This document shows, piece after piece, positions 8,676 to 16,783 of a stretch of 20,155 nucleotides of DNA. Both the position numbers and the translations under genes were made by a program. The stretch spans positions 2,197,889 through 2,218,043 of the forward strand of contig BFEA01000065.1 of NCBI GenBank assembly GCA_003427395.1, written 5' to 3'. How positions within the stretch are numbered: position 1 is the stretch's first letter; each line of letters opens with the position of its first letter. The notes below the pieces were generated by a model, which had not been told where the DNA came from, made no database searches, and saw only the letters and a list, made by a program, of their open reading frames with translations. The stretch comes from Chara braunii (Eukaryota > Streptophyta > Charophyceae > Charales > Characeae).

Positions 8676-9150
8676 AAGATGCGATAGGCTATGTCCAGGT
8701 CAACGGCTTGCTATCCGATTGCTATCCAATTTCACGCTCAGTTCGTCAAGGGGACTCACTAAACTCCAATTTTTCTCTTCGTGAAGGAGGCAATAGACTC
8801 ATTCCTCCGTAAAGACCCCTCGATGCACAGACTACCAGAGGTCAATGTGGGTACACCCCAACACCTGCATTATCCAACGGTAATAATGTTTGCTGATGAT
8901 CTTACTGTCCTCATTCGGGCCTCTGATTCATCATACAGTGCTCTAGCAAGAGCGATCGAAGCTTTCAGGTCGGCTTCAGGAATGAAGATCAACTGAATAA
9001 ACAATCGGATGGTGGCTATCTGATTACGAAGTCCCCCAACTACAGCACCCAGAAAGTGACATGACGTGGGAGAGACCTGACACGCCCGCACGTTTCTTAG
9101 GAATATTGCTTCCTAAAGATGGCTTCGCGCCCCAAACGACTCAAAACATA

Positions 9151-9635
9151 CGCTCTAACAGGGTAAGTCTAGGCGCCTACGACCAACTCCTACCCTAGGC
9201 TGTAGGCGCGACTCCCGATCGGGGCGACCCGTAGGTGGTCTGCCGACAGGTTGGCACACTGCTTTTTTTTCTTTTTTTCTGAGTACATGGCTGTTCAGGG
9301 GGTGTTTGGGAAGCGTTCGGGGGTTAATGGGGTGTTTGGGGGGTTCTGTGGGGGAGGTTCAGGGGGTGTTTCGGGGGTTCTCTGGGGGGGTTCAGGGTGA
9401 GTTTGGGGAGTGCCAAGCGTGGGGAGCTTCTGGGGGCCCGGCCTGCCAGGCAAAGTCGGCTCTTGAGGCCGACGATGCTCCATGGGCCTGGTAGGACCCC
9501 GCAATAATTTGTCGTTTTCCTGCAGGGTGCCTACCAGTCGCCTACCGGTCGGCACTGCCAGGTCCTAACGTCGGCAGGTCGGCGGCCGACAGTTTTGGGG
9601 CCGGCGACGGTCGGCCAGACTACCCTGCTCTCTAA
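9151..9635. mobile_element. hAT-like non-autonomous element 3 inside the LINE
   Basis: The element is 9159-9627 (469 bp). The ends are CAGGGTAAGTCTAGGC and, on the complement of the right end, CAGGGTAGTCTGGCC. Flanking 8-mers are CGCTCTAA (9151-9158) and CTCTCTAA (9628-9635), 7 of 8 alike. Removing the element and one duplication leaves the LINE open from QNIRSN into HINKMGRWGN, strong support for the boundaries. It shares GTCGG/CCGAC subterminal motifs, a GGTGGTCTGCCGAC block and a G-run core with element 1, so the two are probably related. No transposase is encoded. Confidence 0.83.
9298..9418 (+). other. G-run tract in hAT-like element 3
   Basis: More than ten runs of 3-7 G occur on the plus strand with short spacers, quadruplex-prone like the core of element 1. 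Proline-rich frames on the opposite strand here are composition artefacts. Confidence 0.75.
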
Positions 9636-9716
9636 CCACATCAACAAGATGGGCAGGTGGGGGAACACATTTACGTCGCTGTTGGGCTGAACACCTCCGT
9701 TTTCTCAATGATGTGG

Positions 9717-9820
9717 TATATAGCTTCTATCTAGACACTGCCTGACCGTACAATCAAGGACCTTTGCGTATATAGCTTCTATCTAGACAGTGCCTGACCA
9801 TACAATCAAGGACCTCCATG
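9717..9820. repeat. 52-bp tandem duplication in the LINE
   Basis: TATATAGCTTCTATCTAGAC occurs at 9717 and 9769. Each is followed by near-identical TGCCTGACC(G/A)TACAATCAAGGACCT. Confidence 0.85.
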
Positions 9821-11043
9821 GCAAAGTCAAAGCCTACCTATGATCGGGCGCCAAACAAACTGAACTTGTAGCTAAGATAGTGTGGCATTACATCACAAGG
9901 AAACCAGCCAGAGGAGTACTCGGCATTATCGACCCCAAACAAAAAACAAAAGCCCTACAAGTGGGTCGTTAAGCTCCTGACCAGACGGGGACTGGCATGG
10001 AATAACCTGGCTCTGGACAGCATCACTTGCCTAGCCCTGACAGCTGTACCTGCAAACATGTCTGTTCTATTCTGGGTAAATACAGGCCGGAGAAACCAAT
10101 GAAGAGGAGCTGCTCCAAATGAGGATAGGCCCTCGACACCTTACTGGACTGCCTAGCTGCGAATATGATGGGAAATCATGCCAAAGAAGGTAGGCAGACC
10201 CAAGTATGAGAAAAAGGACTGGCTTTCATAACAGGAGGTCGCTACCCACCTTAAACCGCCAGTACCTTTCTCATATATTGGCCGTGGGTGCTGCACGCCA
10301 AGCGCGGCCAACGGATCTGGTCAGTGCCGGAGGCCGAATCGGGCCCTTCGTGTTAACCGCTGCGCCCCAGATCCCAAGCGGGGAAAGGTACTGGTGGTTT
10401 AAGGGTTGGTCGCCGACGAGATGAAAACTTACTGACTGTCATCCAATGCATCCCCTAAGGGTGGAAGGAGTTGTTGATAGAAGCCCCTACATGGAAATCT
10501 GGGGATTGAGGTGTGCTGGTTCAGGAAACAGCACCCACAAGGGCCTTCCGATTCTCCCATACGCAGCAGGGATCAGACACCCTAGCTGTGTTCACCTCTT
10601 TTCCAATTATTCCTACAACATATGGCTTCTCCTCAAAGATGTGGAACGAAAAGTGCTTAATCCGTTCGTGCTCAGAAAAATAAGGGTGCTGGGGGTGTGG
10701 CCGAAAACAATCTTTAGAATGGACACAGCAATTCAAGACCTGGAATTTGATCCGGCAGAATAGGCCTGGACACCAGGCAAAAACAAGAATATCAGAACTA
10801 CTGTCTACATTCATGAACATACAGTTTAACTGGGGTACAACCTACTCAAGACTAAGGACTCTGATCCCACAATTCAAAAATAGATGGCTGAAGTTAGTTT
10901 GTCACGATGTCATTCAGACATCACAAACACCATGGAAAATTTTCAAATCAATACGGTTGGTCAAATCAGAAGTCTCCAATGGCTCATAGCCTACGTGGCT
11001 CTACCAGTCAATCAGTGGTTACATATCAGAAGAAGGAAGAACG

Positions 11044-11245
11044 ATCCTAGCAGCTCAGACTTATACGTGGTTTGCACGGACAATGAACCGGAAGACATAA
11101 TACACTGCTTAATACGTTGTAGGCAGGCGACGGAGTACTGGGCCATCCTAGCAGCTCAGACTTATGCGTGGTTTGCACGGACAATGAACCGGAAGACATG
11201 AGACACTGCTTAATACGTTGCAGGAAGGCGACAGAGTACTGGGCC
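11044..11245. repeat. 101-bp tandem duplication over the LINE zf-RVT region
   Basis: ATCCTAGCAGCTCAGACTTA begins at 11044 and 11145. Both 101-bp units end at ...GAGTACTGGGCC, with several substitutions between them. The length shifts the frame and repeats the Cys/His segment. Confidence 0.88.
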
Positions 11246-11392
11246 ACAGCATCCGACTTTTCGGGACTCCCTTTTCCCCACCCCCTTCCCTGAACACCCC
11301 ATCCAACTTCTATGGACTGCCATCCCTACCCACATCCAGAAGACAGAGGATCTGGTTTGGAATCATCAGAAAGGCGACACTTTTGACACGGT

Positions 11393-11846
11393 TTTCACCT
11401 TTGCAGTCACAGATGCGGATCCCAGGGCTTGATCCCCAGACCTTACCTTACCTTACCTTACCTTACCTGTGTACAGTATTAAGTCGGCCCTGTGTGTCTT
11501 GAACCCGTGACCTGTGTTAGTAGTTGAAAGTTGTCTGTCGTACGTCTGAGTAGTTGTCGAGTCTTGAACCTTAGACCTGTCGAGGTAGAGGTCATACCTG
11601 TGTAGGTGTCATAGTTGTTGTAGTTCTGAAAAGTCAAGGTCGTAGCTGCTACAGTCCTGAAAGGTCAAGGTCGTAGCTGCTACGGTCTTGAAAGGCCAAG
11701 TCCGCAAACTTCTGGAAGTGGCCTTTCAAGTTTCTTCTCACGTTATACACTGCAGACCAGAGGCAAGTGGGCAAGTGGTGAGTCCAACTTCGCTTAGTCA
11801 GTGGTACCCAGTCCCAGTCTCACTTTGTACAGTCAGCAAGTACCAT
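11393..11846 (+). repeat. Plus-strand LTR fragment, relative of LTR copy B
   Basis: It is collinear with the U3 side of the LTR at 3107-4272 in opposite orientation. Shared landmarks are GGTTTTCACCTTTG, GATCCCCAGACCT, CTGTGTACAGTA, TGACCTGTGT, GTCGTAGCTGCTACAG repeats, and CAGTGGTACCCAGTCCCAGT followed by GTCAGCAAGTACCAT. It stops abruptly at the adapter palindrome. The related LTR continues there with different sequence, so the cut is artificial. Its left end truncates the LINE. Confidence 0.8.
11439..11468. repeat. CCTTA pentanucleotide array
   Basis: About five tandem CCTTA units lie inside the LTR fragment, at a spot where the related LTR has a single CCTTACC. Confidence 0.85.
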
Positions 11847-11883
11847 TGTCTCTTATACACATCTAGATGTGTATAAGAGACAG
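11846..11883. other. Nextera mate-pair junction adapter (artificial join 1)
   Basis: Two Tn5 mosaic ends lie head to head: 11865-11883 reads AGATGTGTATAAGAGACAG and the left half is its reverse complement except for the outermost base. This is the synthetic junction left by tagmentation and circularisation, not genomic DNA. Sequence on the two sides need not be neighbours. Confidence 0.96.
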
Positions 11884-12224
11884 CGATACAGCAGTTCACA
11901 AGCGTGTGAGCCAAGACAGACCGGGAACGATTGGGGAGGTTCTCAGAGCCAGTAGACGTGTTTGGTGAACCGTAAATGATTTTGCCATGGTTCCCTGCAG
12001 CTTACCACGGCTAACCTCGCAGTTAATGCTCCTGCAACAGGAGTAAGCAATGCTGTTCAAGGGGTCCTTCGGGCAGTACGGAAAGCACTGGTGTAATCGG
12101 TGTCCTCTATCCGTGACTTGGTTAAGTGCAAAGGAACCAGAGTGCTGCTCTCCAGAATAGAAAGGAGCAAGGAGACCAGGGACCATAAGGCCCTCTTTGT
12201 AACAAAATTGTAACCCCCCCCACC

Positions 12225-12255
<31 letters not shown>

Positions 12256-12380
12256 CGGCTATCTTTCCCTGTACACAACGCTCACAAATAATGAATATAT
12301 ACTACCGTCTTCCCCTGAAGATTACACATCTGCGTTGCAAACGAACACAACGAGCGCATAGGTTGCTCAGACTTGCTCTC
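11884..12380. other. Stretch without a gene, with a C/A homopolymer junction
   Basis: I see no coding signal. At 12214-12249 a run of C is followed by about 25 A, comparable with the C19-A12 junction at 8324-8354. This could be a retroposon tail or an assembly-fragile homopolymer. Confidence 0.5.
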
Positions 12381-12382
12381 TA

Positions 12383-12457
12383 TTCGAATACAACGCATGT
12401 GCATTCTATTCCAACAGCCCTTAAATTCGAATACAACGCATATGCGTTCTATTCGAA
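12383..12457. repeat. Pair of 32-bp near-perfect palindromes
   Basis: TTCGAATACAACGCATATGC and onward at 12426-12457 is its own reverse complement with one mismatched pair, centred on CATATG. A more degenerate copy is at 12383-12414, 43 bp upstream. A weaker trace is near 12481. Function unknown. Confidence 0.8.
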
Positions 12458-12812
12458 CCATCAATTTTTTTCCTTCAAAAACTCGAGTACAACAAATATG
12501 CGCTATGTTCGTGGGAAGACAGTAGCTATCATTCCAGTGTGATACAGCCATGATGAAGGAGTGGTGTTCGGGTGAAGATGGTTGTCATTTTCCCGGGGGG
12601 GGCATCATGAACTTCTTTGACGGCTCATTCATTATTAATCTGGATAGTACAAAAGGTGTAGGCCCTGTAATACAAAACTGTAGGGGTGAAGAGGGAAAGA
12701 AGAGAAAAGAGAGGGAAGAGAGAATCAAGGGGATCTGAGCACTCTCAACGAGTTTTCCTGACACCCTGCCTGTCCTCAAGTGCTGAGGCAACCTTGTGGC
12801 CGGGCTAACATG

Positions 12813-13057
12813 AACAAGATATTTCCCGAGAGGGGGTCAGAGGCATGATGAGCTAGCTGGAAGGAAGGGGACTGGCATAGCAGCATAGTCCTGGCTCGCT
12901 CTTTCAAGGCATTGATGCTGAACATGCTCGGCTTACACGTAAACAAAAGATTTCCTGAGGTGGTGAGAGGCATAATGAGCTAGCTGAAAGGGTACTGGCA
13001 TAACAGAATAGTCTTGGCCCGCTCTTTCAAGGCATTGAAACTGAACATGCTGCTGCA
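12813..13057. repeat. Diverged tandem duplication, period about 129 bp
   Basis: 12813-12933 and 12942-13057 share AACAAGATATTTCC/AACAAAAGATTTCC, GAGCTAGCTG, GTCTTGGCCCGCTCTTTCAAGGCATTG-like blocks and CTGAACATGCT. No coding potential is recognised. Confidence 0.8.
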
Positions 13058-13248
13058 ACCCTGCAGATAGATGTAAAACAGACAGATGAGACGCATATTG
13101 GCACAAGCCGGCAGTGCCTTGATCCCAGCGAAAATAAGTTCAGATGAACTGAGGACGGTGCTATTACAAGTCTATAGCAGAGACGGAAAGACTCAGTGAG
13201 TCTGTAGAAGCCATGGAACAAGAAAATACATCTGAAAGAAGCAAACAA

Positions 13249-13336
13249 TGGAGGAGGAGGAGGAGGAGGAGGGTCAGACGGATGAAGGATAGAGATTGTA
13301 CAAGAAACAGCAGCTATTGTACAAGAAACAGCAGCT
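13249..13336. repeat. GGA microsatellite followed by a 21-bp perfect duplication
   Basis: About eight GGA units lie at 13249-13273. ATTGTACAAGAAACAGCAGCT is then present twice, at 13295-13315 and 13316-13336. The rest of 13058-13836 shows no supported gene. Confidence 0.85.
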
Positions 13337-13836
13337 ACTTCTGTGCCTCCCGCCTCTCTTGTGCACTCAAATTTTGAATTTTCCTGATTTTCATAGTGCT
13401 TCAGAAGTTCAGAGTTTGATCTTTACATGAAGTCGACTTGCAAACAAAGAAAAGCATGAGCATGCAGAGGCTGCTGCCAGGGCGCAGGGAAAAGCGAGGA
13501 GACTGAGGAGGGCCTCTATGTTGGAGTGCATCTGTTTGTTCCCCTTACAACAGAGGGAGAAAGCATGCGCATGCAGAGACAGCTGGTGTTGTTGGTTGGC
13601 CACGGCGGCTGGCTTGCTGTGCCTTGGTTGAATTATGTAGATGCTGCGGACGGAGCAGTCCGGAGGCTGGAAAAAAGGGTCCTCCGCATGTGATGGCATG
13701 GCTTGGCAGCTCTGCTTAATGATCGTGACAAGCGCTTTTGCATGTGCGCGATGTACACCAAGCACCCTGTGTTGCTTGTTTGAGTCTGATCACATGCCAA
13801 TCATCCCCATCCGACCGAGCAAGCACGATCCCAACT

Positions 13837-14101
13837 CTACTTGAAGCAGCAGGTGGGGCAGAATGTGACCTGTGAAAGAGAGATCATGCAATTATTTCGC
13901 TGCAAGGATTCAACAAACAGTGACATATATTCATTCCCCAGCTCACTACCTTTGACATCCCACCCCACTTCACAAGAAGACAGAAAGGTAACTGAATTCT
14001 CCCTTCTCACATTGCCAAAGCACAGCTTCTTGTTTCCTGCTCGGACTTCGGTTTGGTAATCGAGGGAAAGAACCCCTGAGGCTTGTAGTCGTTCACAACA
14101 C
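13837..14101 (-). CDS. 3' end of an unrecognised host gene with Cys-rich tail (two exons)
   Basis: The exon at 14011-14101 (91 bp) follows a strong acceptor (T-rich tract ending TTTTTTGTGCAG) and is followed by a GTGAGA donor. The last exon, 13837-13869, follows the acceptor CTCTCTTTCACAG and ends at TAG 13837-13839. Read in phase, the spliced end runs through CCERLQASGVLSLDYQ and NKKLCFGN, then VTFCPTCCFK at the C-terminus, with a CxxCC motif. The 141-bp intron 13870-14010 is a multiple of three and has no stop in frame, so retention would add 47 residues rather than truncate. Upstream exons were not found. I do not recognise the protein. Splice signals and phase are seen; expression is inferred. 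Confidence 0.5.
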
Positions 14102-15059
14102 CTGCACAAAAAAGTTTCAACTCTCCCAACAATCGATCAACAATCATCTGGCAATCCCTTCTTTGTCTGCTCTTCGGTCTACCATGCCTTCGGCAGCCCA
14201 CTTTCTCTGCTCCTATCTGCCTATCCCCCAGTGTATATACACAAACAAATTTATTCTCTAGCCATCAATCAGCAGGCATGTAGATGCCTGTTGCTGTGAG
14301 AGCGTAAAGGAGAACCAAACCACCAGTACATGGCCACAGGCAACTGGAGAACCTGTTTTGAGCCTCTCCGAAATTTTAGTGGCCGAGCGCCATAGATAAA
14401 ATGAATCGGCGGTGGGTTGGCCTCCGAAAGGGGCCCGCGGTCGATAGCTGGCATGTACTGGTGCTTTAACAGAGCTCAATTGTAACGGGCTATTGCCGTT
14501 TGAACCGTTGAACAAACTCACACTAGTAACATGGTGTCCGCAGCAAGAAAGCTGCAGCTACCATCGAAATGGTACTCTACCTCAGGTCAGATCATACTTT
14601 CTCAATTGCAGGGCTAGCACAGGTGCCAGGTTACGTGTGCAGCAAGGGGGGTAAGGACTCCATTGGGATGCCTAATGCATCTAGGCTGATCTAGCATCAA
14701 TTGAAGCAGATGGCTGCTAATGACAGCTTCACACATCCAAAACACATGGTGCGGCTCATTCCCTTCGAGGAAACCTGGAGTTTGATTTGGAAATTTGACA
14801 AAGGTCACAGGTGCGATATCCACTGGATCACAGGAGGAACAGGAGAACTGGCAGAGCATGAGCAAGCTTTGATACCACCATCCAGGACACCCATTGAACT
14901 TGGAACGATCCAGAGAAATTAGCATGAGCCCTGTGCAAGGATGGAGGATCGTATGCACAAATTGAGAAATGCGTGAGGCCTCACGCGTCCCTCAGGAGGT
15001 AGCAGAGGGCCAGTACTGCCTGAGCTCAGGCAAGATGAAGAGAAGGCCCGTTCAGTCTT
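14102..15059. other. Stretch without a supported gene
   Basis: Medium-length open frames occur on the minus strand at 14258-14521 and 14614-14958, but neither shows a recognisable domain or clear splice boundaries. They could be decayed transposon coding sequence. The right part may be intron of the gene ending at 13837. Confidence 0.4.
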
Positions 15060-16012
15060 AAACAAGGACCCAATAGGCCTGCCTGCCTGGGACCGGTAGG
15101 TCACTGCCAAAACCGAAAGACTCTGAGCACTGCCTATCCAATGAAACAGTACCTGGCTCTGGTATTTAAGGAAAGCGTGTGGCAAGTCAAAGCATCATTT
15201 CGGGTGTGAATGTCTCAGGCTGGCAGAGCACTAAGTCAAAGCAGTGCTCCCAGGAGAGGGCAGCACGTAGCATCCGGTCAGCACCACCCACAGGCAGGCC
15301 GGGGAAGAAGACCAGCGCCAGCCAGGTCAGGCGCTCGGGAGGAAAAAGAGGTGGTGCTATAGAGGGAGATCCTTGTAGGAAGACAAGGCCATGGAGGAGA
15401 AAGGAGTTAAGAACTTAAAAGAGTGATTTACCTGGTGGTCACCAAGCGGGGTTCCTGTGTGAAATAATCTTTGAGCAGGCATCGGCGGGAGGTGTGGAAA
15501 AGGAAAGGCAGCGATCTTACATTCTGTGCTTCGCACCATAACGCGACCTCTTGAAAGTGCCTAATGGTTCACCGTTTCCACCACATGCTCTCGTCTTTTA
15601 CATTTTCATTTAAGAGAGTCTGCAGTGCGCTTCAGGTGTGTTAGGTCCATATTGGACTCCGCGACGGTGTATTATAGTTTAGTACAGGCTAGGGTAGATG
15701 ATAGAGCAGGTGATCAATCATACCTGCTGGTAAAGAGACCAGCAAGGCAAAGAACTGCTATCCTTGTAGGAAGACAAGGCCATGGAGGAGAAAGGAGTTA
15801 AGAACTTAAGAGTGATTTACCTGGTGGTCACCAAGCGGGGTTCCTGTGTGAAATAATGTTTGAGCAGGCATCGGCGGGTGGTGTGGAAAAGGAAAGGCAG
15901 CGATCTTACATTCTGTGCTTCGCACCATTACGCGACCTCTTGAAAGTGCCTAATGGTTCACCGTTTCCACCACATGCTCTCGTCTTTTTCATTTTCATTT
16001 ACGAGAGTCTGC
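15060..16012. repeat. Dispersed repeat copy 2, with internal 391-bp-period duplication
   Basis: It corresponds in order to the window's first 590 bp. In addition, 15370-15623 is repeated at 15761-16012 with only a few differences (for example a 2-base deletion and C/G at about 15471/15860). The first unit and the roughly 137 bp that follow it form the 391-bp period. A TATTTAA box is at 15163-15169. No protein is recognised; LTR-like is inference. Confidence 0.7.
15163..15169 (+). promoter_or_regulatory. Possible TATA box in dispersed repeat copy 2
   Basis: GGTATTTAAGGAAAGCG fits a TATA element. It is isolated and supported only by sequence likeness. Confidence 0.3.
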
Positions 16013-16029
16013 GCAAAAAAATGAAGGGA

Positions 16030-16113
16030 AAAGGGTGCAAATGAGGGTGGATAGGGGTTTGTTGGTCTGGTGTGGGTTTGGGTGGGGTCGGGGTGGTTTT
16101 TAGGCTCACCCGT
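16030..16113 (+). other. G-run-rich stretch just before adapter 2
   Basis: Repeated GGG/GGGG runs occur (GTGTGGGTTTGGGTGGGGTC and onward), similar in style to the G-rich cores of the hAT-like elements. It may be a fragment of such an element cut by the artificial join. Confidence 0.5.
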
Positions 16114-16127
16114 GCATTGTTGTTGAC

Positions 16128-16165
16128 CTGTCTCTTATACACATCTAGATGTGTATAAGAGACAG
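16128..16165. other. Nextera mate-pair junction adapter (artificial join 2)
   Basis: This is a full 38-bp perfect palindrome: the reverse complement of AGATGTGTATAAGAGACAG followed by AGATGTGTATAAGAGACAG. It separates the G-rich DNA from a gag-like fragment. Confidence 0.98.
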
Positions 16166-16431
16166 CTGCAGCACCGTCGAGCAGCAACCAGCCCAAGTCA
16201 AAGGTGGCTTGCATTGCGGCGACTTCGCGAACTACTTCTACCGAGGCTGCAACACCAAACGAGGGTGAAGTGTTGGCAGCTGCCCGGGATGGTGGTCGGC
16301 CGCGCAACAACCACGGCCGCGACAAGACGAAGACTCAGTCCACCTCTACACCGAGCACTGGATCAGCCGCCGATGAACCTTGGGCACAATACGGACTCTC
16401 GGCTAATTCTTATCGCACGAGACTCAAGTAC
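16166..16431 (+). pseudogene. Ty3/gypsy gag fragment (266 bp between adapters)
   Basis: One frame is open from adapter to adapter and reads as a Ser/Thr/Pro/Arg-rich linker ending PWAQYGLSANSYRTRLKY. This fits the stretch just before the zinc knuckle in many plant gypsy gag proteins. The knuckle itself is missing, being replaced by the next adapter. Assignment rests on composition, position and this end motif. Confidence 0.5.
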
Positions 16432-16469
16432 CTGTCTCTTATACACATCTAGATGTGTATAAGAGACAG
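16432..16469. other. Nextera mate-pair junction adapter (artificial join 3)
   Basis: This is the same perfect 38-bp palindrome, placed between the gag fragment and the protease fragment. Confidence 0.98.
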
Positions 16470-16745
16470 GCCCTATGCGCCCTCTTACAACAGTATCTTT
16501 CCTTCCATGCACCACCAACTTCGCCGACGGTAGCCGAAGTCGCGGTGGGGGACATGCTTGGCTACGTTGCCAAGGTGGCCCGCAAGTTTGTCTCGCAACG
16601 GTACGAAGAAAACAACGCACCGTTGCTCTACGTTCGCATTCAGATTGGGCAAGCGGCCTGCAACGCTTTGCTAGATTGCGACGCAACTCGCAACTTCATC
16701 AGCCTCGGGCTGGCCTTGGCGCACAAGTACGGAGGAAGTCACATC
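16470..16745 (+). pseudogene. Retropepsin N-terminal part (276 bp between adapters)
   Basis: The frame in which 16674-16676 is a codon gives [27 protein letters not shown], whose middle is the active-site region of gypsy-type aspartic proteases (usually D-S/T/C-G-A). The catalytic Asp is at 16674-16676, but the following Gly position is Asp, a likely inactivating single-base change or consensus error. The frame differs from that of the downstream protease part, so the two do not form one continuous protein here. Confidence 0.72.
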
Positions 16746-16783
16746 CTGTCTCTTATACACATCTAGATGTGTATAAGAGACAG
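16746..16783. other. Nextera mate-pair junction adapter (artificial join 4)
   Basis: This perfect 38-bp palindrome interrupts the protease. In the long downstream frame it is translated as [12 protein letters not shown], a signature of this adapter in protein sets. Confidence 0.98.

Larger units (their letters stand above)
8042..11391 (+). pseudogene. Decayed LINE: reverse transcriptase to zf-RVT region
   Basis: Pieces of a plant-type non-LTR retrotransposon ORF2 follow in order: ISLLSPYKILAK and QTGFIPGRYILDNVLT (8110-8222), FFDFEKAYDQVNW (about 8510-8550, the motif with the first catalytic Asp), SVRQGDSL, MFADDLTVL (about 8888-8914, FADD catalytic motif), a thumb/connection region crossing a transposon at 9159-9627, LGIIDPKQ and KWVVKLLTRRGLAWN (about 9920-10005), a zf-RVT-like segment EDIIHCLIRCRQATEYW (about 11089-11139), and RQRIWFGIIRKATLL (about 11340-11390). 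Frameshifts, stops, four internal duplications and two transposon insertions kill it. The endonuclease end is missing. The right end meets the LTR at 11393. Motifs are seen; subfamily is not assigned. Confidence 0.85.

Noticed and set aside
9295-9555. Proline-rich minus-strand open frame
   Set aside because: It is the complement of the G-run core of a hAT-like element; the protein-like look comes from base composition.
13409-13765. 118-codon minus-strand frame, Ala/Ser/His-rich
   Set aside because: Low-complexity composition, no motifs, and it lies downstream of another gene's stop; probably random.
14258-14958. Minus-strand open frames of 87 and 114 codons
   Set aside because: No recognisable domain, splice signals or homologous blocks; reported only as unassigned sequence.
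11846-16783. 38-bp palindromes considered as a natural inverted-repeat element or CRISPR-like spaced array
   Set aside because: The sequence is exactly the synthetic Tn5 mosaic-end junction, and the pieces between are different parts of one retroelement.
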